Source: Erysipelothrix urinaevulpis (lineage in GTDB: Bacteria > Bacillota_I > Bacilli_A > Erysipelotrichales > Erysipelotrichaceae). Taken from it: a stretch of DNA of 64,000 nt. The notes beneath the pieces are model-generated. The model did not search any database, had not been told where the DNA came from, and saw only the letters and a list, made by a program, of their open reading frames with translations. The position numbers and the translations under genes were made by a program. Below are positions 24,037-33,258 of the stretch, piece by piece. How positions within the stretch are numbered: the first letter of the stretch is position 1; each line of letters begins with the position of its first letter. The stretch spans positions 62,001-126,000 of the forward strand of contig NZ_WTTB01000004.1 of assembly GCF_009828835.1 (NCBI RefSeq). Direction: 5' to 3'.

Positions 24037-24830
24037 AAACATTCCTCCTTAAAAACTGCCTTCGTCTTAAACACGGAGTGGTTTAATAACAAAATCATTA
24101 AATTGGATAATAGAAATAAGGTCATTGCCGTTTGATAGGAAGAATTTGAGTCCAAATTAATTGTTTGATTCAACATATTTTTACTTAAGAGTGCAAGGAT
24201 TGTACTTAAGCCTGTAGCTATGTCTAATTTCTTAACGAAGCTAAACAAATCTTTTTGAAAACTTCTAACGTTTTGACTTAACTTTAATATATCAGCCGTA
24301 ACACTTTCGATTCTTAAATCTAAATTTTGATCTCCATATTCTTCATGATTAAGGATAATGGTAACCAACGTCCGCCATAAATAATGGGAGTGAAATTGCA
24401 AGAGCATGCTGGTCTTATCTTGACTACAATCAAGGTCTTTCATCAATCTTTTTATTGGCTGAATTGTCCTGGTGAATTCATGACACCGTTTTAATGATGA
24501 TTCTAACCGTTGTTCTTCTTTAAAATAAAGACTAAGATGGATCATGAAATCATTAAAGTTTAATTGTCGATTAAAGTCATCGTTCCAAGCATAATACCAA
24601 ACCAGTGACTTTATTAAAATCAAACCATAAGCGATTAATACTACGACCATATTTTGATATTTTAACTTAAATTGCGTTACGAATACAATAAATAATATAC
24701 TTAACAAAACTAATTTAATTGCTAGACCTTTATCCAGGATTTGTTTGACGTTTTCTTGCCAAAAACGTTTCGTAAAAAGATCCTTACAAAAATAAACTAA
24801 ACAAAAAAGCAAGATACAATTTACAATCAA
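24033..24830 (-). CDS. tadB: TadB-like pilus platform protein
   Basis: The 265-residue protein has two N-terminal membrane segments (about residues 1-15 and 35-70), a cytoplasmic helical domain and two C-terminal membrane segments (about 205-255), as expected for TadB. The start is a TTG inside TTGA that overlaps the stop of the ATPase gene, with GGGGTG upstream. The sequence has little clear signature, so the call depends on the neighbours. Confidence 0.7.
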   Translation of the reverse strand: MIVNCILLFCLVYFCKDLFTKRFWQENVKQILDKGLAIKLVLLSILFIVFVTQFKLKYQNMVVVLIAYGLILIKSLVWYYAWNDDFNRQLNFNDFMIHLSLYFKEEQRLESSLKRCHEFTRTIQPIKRLMKDLDCSQDKTSMLLQFHSHYLWRTLVTIILNHEEYGDQNLDLRIESVTADILKLSQNVRSFQKDLFSFVKKLDIATGLSTILALLSKNMLNQTINLDSNSSYQTAMTLFLLSNLMILLLNHSVFKTKAVFKEECL

Positions 24831-25795
24831 GATTTCACCCCATAGAGTAATGCTTTCTCTTTAATAATTTGAGGAATTTTTCGTGCATCTTTTTTTTCAC
24901 GATAGTGGTAGACCAAGTTAATTTTATCTTCCTCATAAACCACAATTTCTCTAATTCTTCTTTGAATTCCTTCTTCATCGATATACATATCAATATGCAC
25001 TCCAACATCTAGCATCGTTTTGACGCTCTTCCTTAAGCCTGATGCTGCATTGGGAACCATTGACTCTAGTCTTTTAGGTATATCTTTTGCTGATTGGGCA
25101 TGAATTGTACTGATTAAATGAGTGCCCGAATTGACGGCATTAAGAAGATCAATAACTTCATGACCGCGAACTTCGCTTAGTAAAATCCAATCTGCTCGTT
25201 GTCGCAAACTCGCTTTAATCGCTTGATGATAAGAGAAATGGTTGTTGACTTTTAGCATAATGGCATCACGGGTTGGGTGCAAAGATTGATAATGTAGTTC
25301 ATAGCTATCTTCTATTGTAACCACTCGTTCATTTTCATCAATCGCATCGGTTAAAAATTTTAATAATTCTGTTTTTCCTGCTCCAGGAAGTCCTGAAATC
25401 ATGATATTAGCACGCGCTTGAATTGCATACTCTAAAAATTTTAACGCAGAACGACTGATATAGTTGTTGTTTAGAATCTCATCTGCTTTAAATCGTGTTT
25501 TTCGATAACTCTTGCGAATTGAAATGCTGACATTACCACACACTGAAGGGTGCAGAATACTAACCCTTAACACATCTAAATCAGCCTCTAATACAGGATT
25601 TTGACCATTAAACTGTTGATTGACACAATTAGCAATTCGTTCTGCCAAATGCAATGCTTCCTTTGCATCTAGCATATCACCATAAGTACAGCGTCCTTTG
25701 TCTAAATGATCGATCCAAACATCCGTTCCATTAAAATTGATATCTGTTACGTTTGGATCCTCCACAAAATCTTTTAATTTCCCAAAATCAATCAA
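24827..25795 (-). CDS. cpaF: CpaF/TadA-type secretion ATPase
   Basis: The 322-residue protein is a VirB11/CpaF-type ATPase: Walker A G-L-P-G-A-G-K-T, Walker B-like W-I-L-L-S-E-V-R-G, the His box G-T-H-L-I-S-T-I-H-A and V-T-I-E-D. It is shorter than most CpaF proteins because the long N-terminal extension is missing. It powers assembly of the Tad-like pilus. The start seems to be TTG at 25795 after AAGGTGGG; no ATG fits better. Confidence 0.9.
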   Translation of the reverse strand: MIDFGKLKDFVEDPNVTDINFNGTDVWIDHLDKGRCTYGDMLDAKEALHLAERIANCVNQQFNGQNPVLEADLDVLRVSILHPSVCGNVSISIRKSYRKTRFKADEILNNNYISRSALKFLEYAIQARANIMISGLPGAGKTELLKFLTDAIDENERVVTIEDSYELHYQSLHPTRDAIMLKVNNHFSYHQAIKASLRQRADWILLSEVRGHEVIDLLNAVNSGTHLISTIHAQSAKDIPKRLESMVPNAASGLRKSVKTMLDVGVHIDMYIDEEGIQRRIREIVVYEEDKINLVYHYREKKDARKIPQIIKEKALLYGVKS

Positions 25796-25806
25796 CGTAT
25801 CCCACC

Positions 25807-26433
25807 TTATCTAACACGACCCACAACAACAAGTCTTCCATTATTTTGCGCTGCAATAAAATCCTTTACTTTATCTTTTTTAACCGCCAATAAAACAGTT
25901 TTCGCACTTGTTTTTCCTGCTTCTACAGTCATTCCCTTCCGATCTTTGACACCAATCACTCGAATATTTTCAGCTACCAAGTCTTCTTTTTGATTCTTAG
26001 TATTTTTATAACTTGAAAAGATATCCACACGGTGTCCTTTCTTCAATGTTCCGCCTAAACTTTCTAAACTTCCCGCTTCAACACCAATCATACTCTCATC
26101 TGGTTTTAAACCTAAGAGGATATCCTCTTCATTGTTTTTCTTAATGATATTTTGTTTACTTAGCACATCTCCTGGGTAAATATGATGTTCTAAACGAACA
26201 TATTTATTGAGAACTTCTTCACGTTTTGTGTACTGGTTGTCATTCTTCATTGCCTTAGGTATTTCTATTGCAACAAGTTCATCAACCTCTATTTTTTCTT
26301 GTGGCTTTAACTCTTTGTTTACAGAATAAACAGTGATAGTTTGCACGTGATGATCAAAAATTACTTTGAACACTAACAATAACATCACCACACTCAATCC
26401 AAGTAAAGCAATCGACTTAATTTTTTTCTTCAT
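25807..26433 (-). CDS. cpaB: CpaB/RcpC-like pilus assembly protein with SAF domain
   Basis: The 208-residue protein has an N-terminal membrane segment (residues 5-25), then a SAF domain (K-E-L-K-P-Q-E-K-I, H-I-Y-P-G-D-V-L-S-K) and the RcpC-type region (L-K-K-G-H-R-V-D-I-F-S). CpaB proteins act in the outer part of Tad pilus assembly and may bind peptidoglycan. The ATG at 26433 follows GAGGAG at seven bases; the TTG two codons before is less likely. Confidence 0.8.
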   Translation of the reverse strand: MKKKIKSIALLGLSVVMLLLVFKVIFDHHVQTITVYSVNKELKPQEKIEVDELVAIEIPKAMKNDNQYTKREEVLNKYVRLEHHIYPGDVLSKQNIIKKNNEEDILLGLKPDESMIGVEAGSLESLGGTLKKGHRVDIFSSYKNTKNQKEDLVAENIRVIGVKDRKGMTVEAGKTSAKTVLLAVKKDKVKDFIAAQNNGRLVVVGRVR

Positions 26434-26770
26434 CAGCAATCTCCTCTACAATCGTTTGGTCAAATTCATAATCAGTATCTTTGTATTTAATTTTAAATTT
26501 TACACGTAATAGTCTTGGATTCATATGAAATCCTTTGACATCAATCCAATAACGACTATTTTTAGGCAAATACTCTTTTATCTCTTGGTCAAACATCTCT
26601 CTGATTGTTTCCTTATCCTTCAGATTTTCATGAACGGTTGTTTGAAGTGTTCGATGATAAAGGTGACTAAAATTATTATATAGATGTTGATGGTGTGCAT
26701 AGTTATTAATTTGAACTAAAATTGTGAGTACATAAATGATACACGCATATACAAGAATACTAAGTTTCAT
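26417..26770 (-). CDS. Small membrane-anchored protein, first gene of the Tad-like cluster
   Basis: The 117-residue product has an N-terminal hydrophobic segment (residues 3-20) and a mainly charged, soluble remainder. I recognise no domain. It overlaps cpaB by 17 bases and starts after AGAGGTGATAGAG, so it is translated with the pilus genes; a minor pilin or TadE/TadF-like subunit is possible. No separate promoter is visible between it and the leuS terminator. Confidence 0.6.
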   Translation of the reverse strand: MKLSILVYACIIYVLTILVQINNYAHHQHLYNNFSHLYHRTLQTTVHENLKDKETIREMFDQEIKEYLPKNSRYWIDVKGFHMNPRLLRVKFKIKYKDTDYEFDQTIVEEIADEEKN

Positions 26771-26811
26771 CTCTATCACCTCTACCAATTACTTTTCACT
26801 TGTATTTTTCC

Positions 26812-26842
26812 CTAAAAAAAAGCAAACCTGTATGGTTTGCTT
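26812..26842 (-). terminator. Terminator of leuS
   Basis: AAGCAAACC (26820-26828) pairs with GGTTTGCTT (26834-26842), followed on the minus strand by eight T. Confidence 0.88.
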
Positions 26843-26855
26843 TTCATGACAATTC

Positions 26856-29252
26856 TTATTTAACAACTAAATTAACAAGTTTATTCTTTACTAATATTTC
26901 TTTAACGACTGTTTTTCCTTCAATATGACGTTGAACAGCTTCATGCGCATACACTGTTTCTTTGATAATTGCTTCGTCTTCATCACGATTCATGGTTATT
27001 TTTGCTCTTAACTTACCATTCACCTGAACTACTAATTCAATTTCATTCAATACTAATTTTTCAGGATCAAATGTTGGCCATTCTTGATAAGTAATCCCTG
27101 TTTCACCACTCATCATTTCATATAACTCTTCGCCCAAATGTGGTGCGAATGTCGCTAACATTTTAATAAAGCCAAGTGCATAGTCTTTGTAGATAACTTT
27201 TGATTTATATGCTTCATTAACAAAAATCATCATTTGAGAAATTGCAGTATTCATCGCAAACGTTTCAATATCGTGGCTAACTTTTTTTACTGTTTGGTGA
27301 TAGACAAAATCAAGTGACCCATCATTTTCCTCAACAATTTTTGCTTCTTCTGTAAATAAACGCCAAACACGATCTAACCAACGACGTGTACCATCTAAAC
27401 TTTCTTCCGACCAGGATACAGTTCCATCAAGTGGTCCCATAAACATCTCGTAAACACGTAATGTATCTGCACCATGACTCTCTACAATATGATCAGGGTT
27501 AATGACATTACCACGTGACTTACTCATCTTCTCATTATTAGTTCCCAAAATCATTCCTTGATGATAGAGTTGTTTAAATGGTTCTTTCTGCGAAACAACA
27601 CCCAAATCATACAGAACTTTATGCCAGAAACGGACATAGAGTAAGTGAAGAACGGCATGTTCTGCTCCCCCTACATACAAATCAACCGGCATCCAATGAT
27701 CCAATAGTTTTTCATCCGCAATAACATCTTCATTTTTGGGATCTAAATATCTTAGGTAATACCAAGAAGAACCTGCCCATTGTGGCATTGTATTGGTTTC
27801 ACGACGTCCCTTACTTCCATCAGAAAAAGTTACTTCAAGCCAATCTTCTGCCTTAGCAAGTGGCGATTGACCATCACCAGCTGGTTTATAGTCCTCGATG
27901 TTAGGCAACTCTAATGGTAATTCATCTAATTGAATTGCACGCATTGTTCCATCTTCCATATGAATAATTGGAATTGGCTCTCCCCAGTAACGTTGACGTG
28001 AGAATAACCAGTCTCGCAGACGATAATTTACTTTCGCATTCCCTTTGTCATTATCTTCTAACCACTGATTCATTGTTTTAATTGCTTCATCTTTATTCAT
28101 GCCATCTAAGAATTCTGAATTAATATGAATGCCATCACCTGTAAAGGCTTCTTTACTAATATCTCCGCCATCCAAGACAGGAAGAATTGGTAAATCATAT
28201 TTCTTCGCAAATTCATAGTCACGCTCATCATGAGCAGGAACTGCCATGATTGCTCCAGATCCATAGGACGCTAAAACATAATCCGCAATATAAATTGGTA
28301 CTTTTGAACCATTCACTGGATTAATAGCATACGCTCCTGTAAAAAGTCCTGTCTTTTCTTTATTAAGTTCCGTACGTTCCAAATCACTTTTGTGTGAAAC
28401 GACTTCAACATAGTGATCAATTGCTTCTTTATGATCTGCTGTCGTAATTAAGTCAACAAAAGGATGATCAGGTGCTAACACACAATATGTTGCCCCAAAT
28501 AGTGTATCAGGTCGTGTTGTGAACACTGTAAAATCTAAATCATGGCCTTCAACACCAAAAATTACTTCTGCACCTTCTGAACGACCAATCCAATTGATCT
28601 GCATTTCCTTTGTTGAGTCTGGCCATTCTACTAAATCTAAATCTTCGAGAAGACGTTCAGCATATGCCGTAATTCTTAACACCCACTGACGCATCGGTTT
28701 TCGAATAACATCAAAACCACCCACTTCACTTTTGCCATCGATGACTTCTTCATTCGCTAACACTGTTCCAAGTTCAGGACAGTAATTAACAGGCTTTTCA
28801 TCAATATAGGCAAGATCCATCTCAAAGAGCTTTGTGAAGATCCATTGCGTCCACTTAACAAATGATGGATCTGTTGTATCGATTTCTCGATCCCAGTCAA
28901 ATGAGAATCCTAGTGATTTTAATTGTTTTGTAAATACTTTGATATTTTCTTGAGTAAATGTTCCAGGATGATTCCCTGTCTTAATGGCAAACTGTTCAGC
29001 TGGCAATCCAAACGCATCCCATCCCATCGGATGAAGAACGTTGTAACCTTTCATCCGTTTATAACGTGATAAAACATCAGTCGCTGTATATCCTCGTGGA
29101 TGACCTACGTGTAGACCATTACCTGAAGGGTAAGGGAACATATCTAAAACATAATATTTGGGCTTTGAAAAGTCGTATGTATCTGTTTTAAACGTCTTAT
29201 TTTCATCCCAATGCTTCTGCCATTTTCTTTCTATTTTTAAATGATTATACAT
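26856..29252 (-). CDS. leuS: Leucyl-tRNA synthetase
   Basis: The 798-residue protein has the class I signature ([14 protein letters not shown], a HIGH-type motif) near residue 42, the editing domain with [11 protein letters not shown] near 240, and K-M-S-K-S-R-G-N-V near 570. It charges tRNA-Leu. The start at 29252 follows AGGAGG at seven bases. Transcription is controlled by a T-box with a leucine (CTC) specifier. Confidence 0.97.
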   Translation of the reverse strand: MYNHLKIERKWQKHWDENKTFKTDTYDFSKPKYYVLDMFPYPSGNGLHVGHPRGYTATDVLSRYKRMKGYNVLHPMGWDAFGLPAEQFAIKTGNHPGTFTQENIKVFTKQLKSLGFSFDWDREIDTTDPSFVKWTQWIFTKLFEMDLAYIDEKPVNYCPELGTVLANEEVIDGKSEVGGFDVIRKPMRQWVLRITAYAERLLEDLDLVEWPDSTKEMQINWIGRSEGAEVIFGVEGHDLDFTVFTTRPDTLFGATYCVLAPDHPFVDLITTADHKEAIDHYVEVVSHKSDLERTELNKEKTGLFTGAYAINPVNGSKVPIYIADYVLASYGSGAIMAVPAHDERDYEFAKKYDLPILPVLDGGDISKEAFTGDGIHINSEFLDGMNKDEAIKTMNQWLEDNDKGNAKVNYRLRDWLFSRQRYWGEPIPIIHMEDGTMRAIQLDELPLELPNIEDYKPAGDGQSPLAKAEDWLEVTFSDGSKGRRETNTMPQWAGSSWYYLRYLDPKNEDVIADEKLLDHWMPVDLYVGGAEHAVLHLLYVRFWHKVLYDLGVVSQKEPFKQLYHQGMILGTNNEKMSKSRGNVINPDHIVESHGADTLRVYEMFMGPLDGTVSWSEESLDGTRRWLDRVWRLFTEEAKIVEENDGSLDFVYHQTVKKVSHDIETFAMNTAISQMMIFVNEAYKSKVIYKDYALGFIKMLATFAPHLGEELYEMMSGETGITYQEWPTFDPEKLVLNEIELVVQVNGKLRAKITMNRDEDEAIIKETVYAHEAVQRHIEGKTVVKEILVKNKLVNLVVK

Positions 29253-29489
29253 ATTTATCCTCCTAAACATAAAAAAAAGTACCATCTAAGGGCGAATCAT
29301 TCGCGGTACCACCTTAATTCTCAAATTTACTTTGAGTTCTCAACCTCTTAACGCGAGTCACGAAAAAGTCTACTTTATTCAACCTTTTAGCTCAAAGGCG
29401 AGTTCTCAATCAGATCCTTAACGATTTTCACCAGCCACCGTCTCTCTAACAAGGTTCTTCTTAATACTACTCCTTCTCATTGCTTTATC
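29253..29489 (-). promoter_or_regulatory. Leucine T-box riboswitch leader
   Basis: On the minus strand the leader has the Stem I start with GAGAGAC-GGTGG-CTGGTG, the specifier loop GAACTCGCC with CTC at 29400-29402 (a Leu codon), the T-box AAGGTGGTACCGCG at 29302-29315, and a terminator (GTACC...GGTAC with GCGAAT/ATTCGC) followed by eight T at about 29271-29278. Uncharged tRNA-Leu stabilises the antiterminator and turns leuS on. Confidence 0.93.
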
Positions 29490-29495
29490 CCTATT

Positions 29496-29524
29496 ATTGT
29501 AAAGTTATCTCATAAAAAAGTCAA
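29496..29524 (-). promoter_or_regulatory. Promoter of leuS
   Basis: TTGACT (29519-29524) and TACAAT (29496-29501) are 17 bases apart on the minus strand, placing the start of the T-box leader near 29489. Confidence 0.75.
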
Positions 29525-29569
29525 TAGGAATACATTGAGTGAAAATTCATTCACATAAAACCTTTTCGA

Positions 29570-29597
29570 TTGACAGACGGCATAGACATACTATAAT
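29570..29597 (+). promoter_or_regulatory. Promoter of the thioredoxin-fold lipoprotein gene
   Basis: TTGACA (29570-29575) and TATAAT (29592-29597) are 16 bases apart, 20 bases before the start codon at 29618. Confidence 0.85.
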
Positions 29598-29617
29598 AGT
29601 TACAGTAGGAGGTTTTT

Positions 29618-30112
29618 ATGAAAAAACTATTAACAATCTTAAGTGTGCTTGTTCTTCTCACTGCATGTGGTCAAAAAGACATCATGAAAGGCTACAAAGG
29701 TCTTAAAGGTCCTGATCATCAATTCGTAAGTGAAGACTATAAAGCCGTAATGAAGAAAATTGAAAATAAAGAACCAGGATTATACTACTTTGGTTTTTCA
29801 GATTGCCCATACTGTCAAGATCTTGTCCCAGTACTCAATGAGACTTTAGTTGAACTTGATCAAAAAGCAATTTATATCGATGTCAAAAACTCAAGTTTCC
29901 AAGGAATATCAAAAGCATTCCAAGACTTTGAAGCGACATTACCACAAGACAAGCAAAGTGGTGGAGCATTCCCATATGTCATGGGCATTGATAAAGATGG
30001 CAATGTCAATACACACAAAGGAACCGTCCAAAGTCATAACCTTGATACGGGCTTAACAGAAGACGAAGCAAAATATATTAAGCTTAAGATTAAACAATTA
30101 ATCGGTCAATAA
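29618..30112 (+). CDS. Thioredoxin-fold lipoprotein
   Basis: The 164-residue protein has a lipoprotein signal with lipobox L-T-A-C (Cys17) and a thioredoxin-like domain with active-site C-P-Y-C (about residues 64-67) after Y-Y-F-G-F-S-D. It is attached to the outer face of the membrane. The C-x-x-C motif shows redox chemistry, so it may reduce or isomerise disulfides in surface or secreted proteins, or act in bacteriocin-like peptide control. AGGAGG is six bases before the ATG; the gene stands alone. Confidence 0.85.
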   Translation: MKKLLTILSVLVLLTACGQKDIMKGYKGLKGPDHQFVSEDYKAVMKKIENKEPGLYYFGFSDCPYCQDLVPVLNETLVELDQKAIYIDVKNSSFQGISKAFQDFEATLPQDKQSGGAFPYVMGIDKDGNVNTHKGTVQSHNLDTGLTEDEAKYIKLKIKQLIGQ

Positions 30113-30114
30113 AG

Positions 30115-30143
30115 TAAAAAACCTAGATCATCTAGGTTTTTTT
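30115..30143. terminator. Convergent terminator
   Basis: AAACCTAGA (30119-30127) pairs with TCTAGGTTT (30131-30139) with T-runs on both sides, so it serves the lipoprotein gene and the ECF gene from the other side. Confidence 0.88.
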
Positions 30144-30732
30144 ATTGCCCTAATTTAACTAAACGTTTATAAAGTGGTGGAATGATCATCAACGCAATCA
30201 GTGCTTCAATCATTCCATTGGTGAACACAATTCCCACTATGATTTTTATCAAGGATGAAGCGTTAACGTTCATCGCACTTGCATAAGCATTGGTAAATAA
30301 AATTCCAATAAGTGACAACACAAGTATCGTATTCAATAACGACCCACTTAAAACTGAGACAGATAAGGACTTCGTTTTATGGTATAAATAACCAGGTATC
30401 AAACCGACTATAATCCGTGGTATAAATACAATAATTAAAGCCAACCAACTCCCACTGCTCGTTCCAATAACAGGAATCATGGGTGAAAACGCAAAGGACA
30501 GTAAGCCTGGAGCCATGGTATTTTGAATTAAACTCATGAACCCAAAGATAAACCCCATCATCCCACCAAACTTAGACCCAAGCAAAAGGGAGGCAAAGAT
30601 TACAGGAATATGAACAAGTGTTGCTTTAATGGGTCCAACTTGAATAAAGCCCAAAGGCGTCAAACTCATCACTACAATGATCATTCCAAAAAAACTTATT
30701 TGAACAAGTTTTTTATTTGTTTGATTTTTCAT
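30142..30732 (-). CDS. ECF transporter S-component, probably pantothenate (copy 2)
   Basis: The 196-residue protein has about six membrane segments and the motif L-G-F-I-Q-V-G-P-I-K-A-T-L-V-H-I-P-V-I-F-A, close in design to the S-component at 21467-22048 (both have T-x-x-H-I-P-V-I followed by S-L-L-L-G). It is the last gene of the coenzyme A operon and overlaps coaX2 by four bases. As in the first copy, pairing with a CoaX implies a pantothenate or pantothenate-derived substrate. Confidence 0.78.
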   Translation of the reverse strand: MKNQTNKKLVQISFFGMIIVVMSLTPLGFIQVGPIKATLVHIPVIFASLLLGSKFGGMMGFIFGFMSLIQNTMAPGLLSFAFSPMIPVIGTSSGSWLALIIVFIPRIIVGLIPGYLYHKTKSLSVSVLSGSLLNTILVLSLIGILFTNAYASAMNVNASSLIKIIVGIVFTNGMIEALIALMIIPPLYKRLVKLGQ

Positions 30733-31430
30733 ATAAAATTTACCAATCCTTTTAATAACAAATCTTTATCAACAATGTGTTCTAATTTTAAATGTTGGTG
30801 CATCAATCCTGCATTACCCCCCGTTATAATAATTGTTTCAATATCATGAACTTTAACGATATTTTCCAACAAACTTAACTGTGATAAAATGACACCTGAA
30901 CGTATATTATCAACACTGTTATTGGCTTCATAACCAACATAACCATTCTTATTAATAAATGGGAGTTGACCTGTATTATGAGCCAGTGCTTTAATACTCA
31001 TCCCAATGCCAGGTAATATCATCCCACCCTTTAAACCATCATCCTGACCAATGATATTAAAAGTTGTTGCCGTGCCAAAGTCACACACCAAACGATTCCC
31101 ATGGTACCTCATAACAGCAGCATCAACGACCAACATACGATCAACACCCAGTTGTTCAAAATTGTAGTTGGACTGTTCAATATTGATATATTTACTATCA
31201 TGAGACTTAATTTCTACAACTTCTAAATGTTTAAACGATTCAATTCCTTGAATAAATTCAGCATGCTTAGATGGGACAACAGAGGCAATCATAATTTTAT
31301 CAATTTTGTTATAATCATAATAAGTCAAGAGTTCTTTCACTTCTCGGTGCTTTTTTGATGGTTGAACTTGCTTATTTTGATAGATTGCCGACCAAAGACT
31401 TGTATTCCCTATATTTAACAATAAAATCAT
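30729..31430 (-). CDS. coaX: Type III pantothenate kinase (copy 2)
   Basis: The 233-residue protein has CoaX motifs L-L-N-I-G-N-T-S at the start, G-V-D-R, D-F-G-T-A-T-T-F-N, G-G-M-I-L-P-G-I-G-M-S and the final I-I-I-T-G-G-N. The first Asp of D-x-G-N-T, which contacts phosphate in known CoaX proteins, is Asn. It keeps the G-x-D-R and T-A-T-T residues that copy 1 has lost. Overlaps with coaC and the ECF gene (four bases each) place it in one operon with the later CoA steps. Confidence 0.85.
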   Translation of the reverse strand: MILLLNIGNTSLWSAIYQNKQVQPSKKHREVKELLTYYDYNKIDKIMIASVVPSKHAEFIQGIESFKHLEVVEIKSHDSKYINIEQSNYNFEQLGVDRMLVVDAAVMRYHGNRLVCDFGTATTFNIIGQDDGLKGGMILPGIGMSIKALAHNTGQLPFINKNGYVGYEANNSVDNIRSGVILSQLSLLENIVKVHDIETIIITGGNAGLMHQHLKLEHIVDKDLLLKGLVNFI

Positions 31431-31963
31431 TGTTTAACCTGTTCAACTACTTTTACAATATCTTCAATCTCTGCTAAAGCACCAATCCCCACATCTTTAC
31501 AAGCAAGCAGACTTTCTTTAGGCTCTATTTCTTGCCAACCTTGCTCTTTTAGTGCTTTGATATTTTCTTGGACCAGTGGATTTAAGTACATTTGTGTATT
31601 CATAGCAGGTGCAATAATTTTAGATTTTTGATGAGCAACCAACGCAATATTACTGAGCATATTATCAGCTAAACCATAACGAAGTTTCGCAATCGTATGG
31701 GCAGTCGCTGGTGCAATTAAAAAGACATCAATTTTCTTAACAATTTCAACATGATAAATACTATTTGGTACTTCTTCATCAAATGTATCGACTAACACCT
31801 TATTTCCCGATAATATTTCTAGTGTCAGCGCTGGAATAAATTGTTGAGCGGACGCAGTCATGACAACATGTACATCCCAGCCTTTTTTCTTCAATTGACT
31901 CACCAAATCTGCTGCTTTGTAAGCTGCAATACTCCCTGTAACACCAATTACTATTGTTTTCAT
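31427..31963 (-). CDS. coaC: Phosphopantothenoylcysteine decarboxylase
   Basis: The 178-residue protein is a flavin-binding decarboxylase: G-V-T-G-S-I-A-A-Y-K-A, catalytic His in I-Y-H-V-E-I, A-P-A-M-N-T-Q-M-Y and C-K-D-V-G-I-G-A-L-A-E with the catalytic Cys. It makes 4'-phosphopantetheine from phosphopantothenoylcysteine. It is a separate gene rather than the N-terminal half of a fused CoaBC, an arrangement also found in streptococci and enterococci. Confidence 0.93.
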   Translation of the reverse strand: MKTIVIGVTGSIAAYKAADLVSQLKKKGWDVHVVMTASAQQFIPALTLEILSGNKVLVDTFDEEVPNSIYHVEIVKKIDVFLIAPATAHTIAKLRYGLADNMLSNIALVAHQKSKIIAPAMNTQMYLNPLVQENIKALKEQGWQEIEPKESLLACKDVGIGALAEIEDIVKVVEQVKQ

Positions 31964-32622
31964 TGCATTGTCCCTCTTTTCAAATATACATCAATAATTC
32001 CTTGAGCAATCTCTTCTTTTGTCGTAAAAGTTTGTATAAACCCTGTTTCGTCACATAAATAAGCTTTATGATTTTTTACTGAAACAAATTCTTTATGGTT
32101 AGCGATAACAAAGTCTGATTTTGCCTTTTTAATTTGTTCTATGCTTGCATTCAATAAATCTGAATCACTGGCATTCGCAAGTAATTTAAAACCAATCAAG
32201 GTTCCTTCAGAATATTGTTTAAAGTGATTTATAATTTTAGGTGCTGGTGCAAGTGTTAATTGTACAGGATAATCACTGGATATCTTTCCACTACCAACAG
32301 GTAGTGGGTCATTGTTTTGATACATTGATTCGATGTAAAAATCAGAAATCGCCATGGCATGAACAATGAGACTAAATTGTTCTTGTTTTAATATTTTTAG
32401 GATTTCAAGCTCTAAATCTTGAACTCCATAAACTTCTATTGTTTGACAAGATAAGGTCGGAAGAGCAGCATTGCTTCCATGAACATAGACAACATCATAC
32501 CCTAATTCAATAAAACGATCAGCAATTATCGACCCTAAGGTTCCACTCGCTGTATTTGTGATTGAGCGGACTGCATCAATTTTTTCTTCAGTACCACCTG
32601 CTGTAATTAAAATTTTACGCAT
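31960..32622 (-). CDS. coaB: Phosphopantothenate-cysteine ligase, separate CoaB
   Basis: The 220-residue protein has the CoaB start I-L-I-T-A-G-G-T-E-E-K-I-D-A-V-R-S-I-T-N and I-G-F-K-L-L-A-N-A, with K and S-S-D contacts for the nucleotide. It joins cysteine to 4'-phosphopantothenate using CTP or ATP. It overlaps coaC by four bases and the TetR gene by eight. Confidence 0.9.
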   Translation of the reverse strand: MRKILITAGGTEEKIDAVRSITNTASGTLGSIIADRFIELGYDVVYVHGSNAALPTLSCQTIEVYGVQDLELEILKILKQEQFSLIVHAMAISDFYIESMYQNNDPLPVGSGKISSDYPVQLTLAPAPKIINHFKQYSEGTLIGFKLLANASDSDLLNASIEQIKKAKSDFVIANHKEFVSVKNHKAYLCDETGFIQTFTTKEEIAQGIIDVYLKRGTMQ

Positions 32623-33196
32623 TATAAATGACCTCTTTAAGCGTATCCAGACTCGAGTCGATATCTGATTCTCGAATTGTATTAATAAGCAAACTGATGT
32701 TCAACCCCTCAATATAAATTAAAATATGTTCAACGAGTTCATTAGGATTGGTTGGCGTTAGTTCACCCTTTTTTTGTCCATATAAAATAATTGATTGTAT
32801 GGTTAGACGGGCATTATTTGCTTTTTGTCGATTAAAATCTGCATTGGCTTTCGTAAACTGATACTCATAGGATGCTTTTAAAAATGAATCATGAATGTTT
32901 TTTAAACGATCAGCCTGAATTTTTAAATAAGCATCAAGCAATTGATGAAAACTAACATCTTTCTTCATGAGTTGTTCAACATCATCAACTATCTTTCGTT
33001 CCCGTCGAGCAATAATCTCAATAAAGACTTCTTCAACAGATTGAAAGTAGAGGTAAATTCCACCTCGACTAATCGCTGATGCTTCAATGAGGTCTTTCAT
33101 TTTAACATTACTGTAACCTTTTCGACTGAAAACTGGCTTTGATGACTCAATGATATGCGTTTTTTTTGTTTCTCTCATTAGTTCGTTGTGTGACAT
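32615..33196 (-). CDS. TetR-family regulator of the coenzyme A operon
   Basis: The 193-residue protein has the TetR DNA-binding domain (S-K-P-V-F-S-R-K-G-Y-S-N-V-K-M-K-D-L, then I-S-R-G-G-I-Y-L-Y-F) at residues 14-58, followed by a helical ligand domain. It is the first gene of the operon with coaB, coaC, coaX2 and the ECF gene. A 16-base palindrome (33207-33222) lies between its -10 box and its start codon, so it probably represses its own operon. The ligand is unknown; a pathway intermediate or acyl-CoA is plausible. Confidence 0.88.
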   Translation of the reverse strand: MSHNELMRETKKTHIIESSKPVFSRKGYSNVKMKDLIEASAISRGGIYLYFQSVEEVFIEIIARRERKIVDDVEQLMKKDVSFHQLLDAYLKIQADRLKNIHDSFLKASYEYQFTKANADFNRQKANNARLTIQSIILYGQKKGELTPTNPNELVEHILIYIEGLNISLLINTIRESDIDSSLDTLKEVIYNA

Positions 33197-33206
33197 TTTC
33201 CCTCCG

Positions 33207-33222
33207 ATGACACTTGTGTCAT
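33207..33222 (-). promoter_or_regulatory. TetR operator
   Basis: ATGACACTTGTGTCAT is a perfect palindrome (seven-base arms, two-base centre) 8 bases downstream of the -10 box and 10 bases before the start codon, where a bound repressor would block transcription. Confidence 0.7.
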
Positions 33223-33230
33223 TGAGTAAT

Positions 33231-33258
33231 ATAATACTATATCTAAACTATTTGTCAA
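33231..33258 (-). promoter_or_regulatory. Promoter of the coenzyme A operon
   Basis: TTGACA (33253-33258) and TATTAT (33231-33236) are 16 bases apart on the minus strand. Confidence 0.78.
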
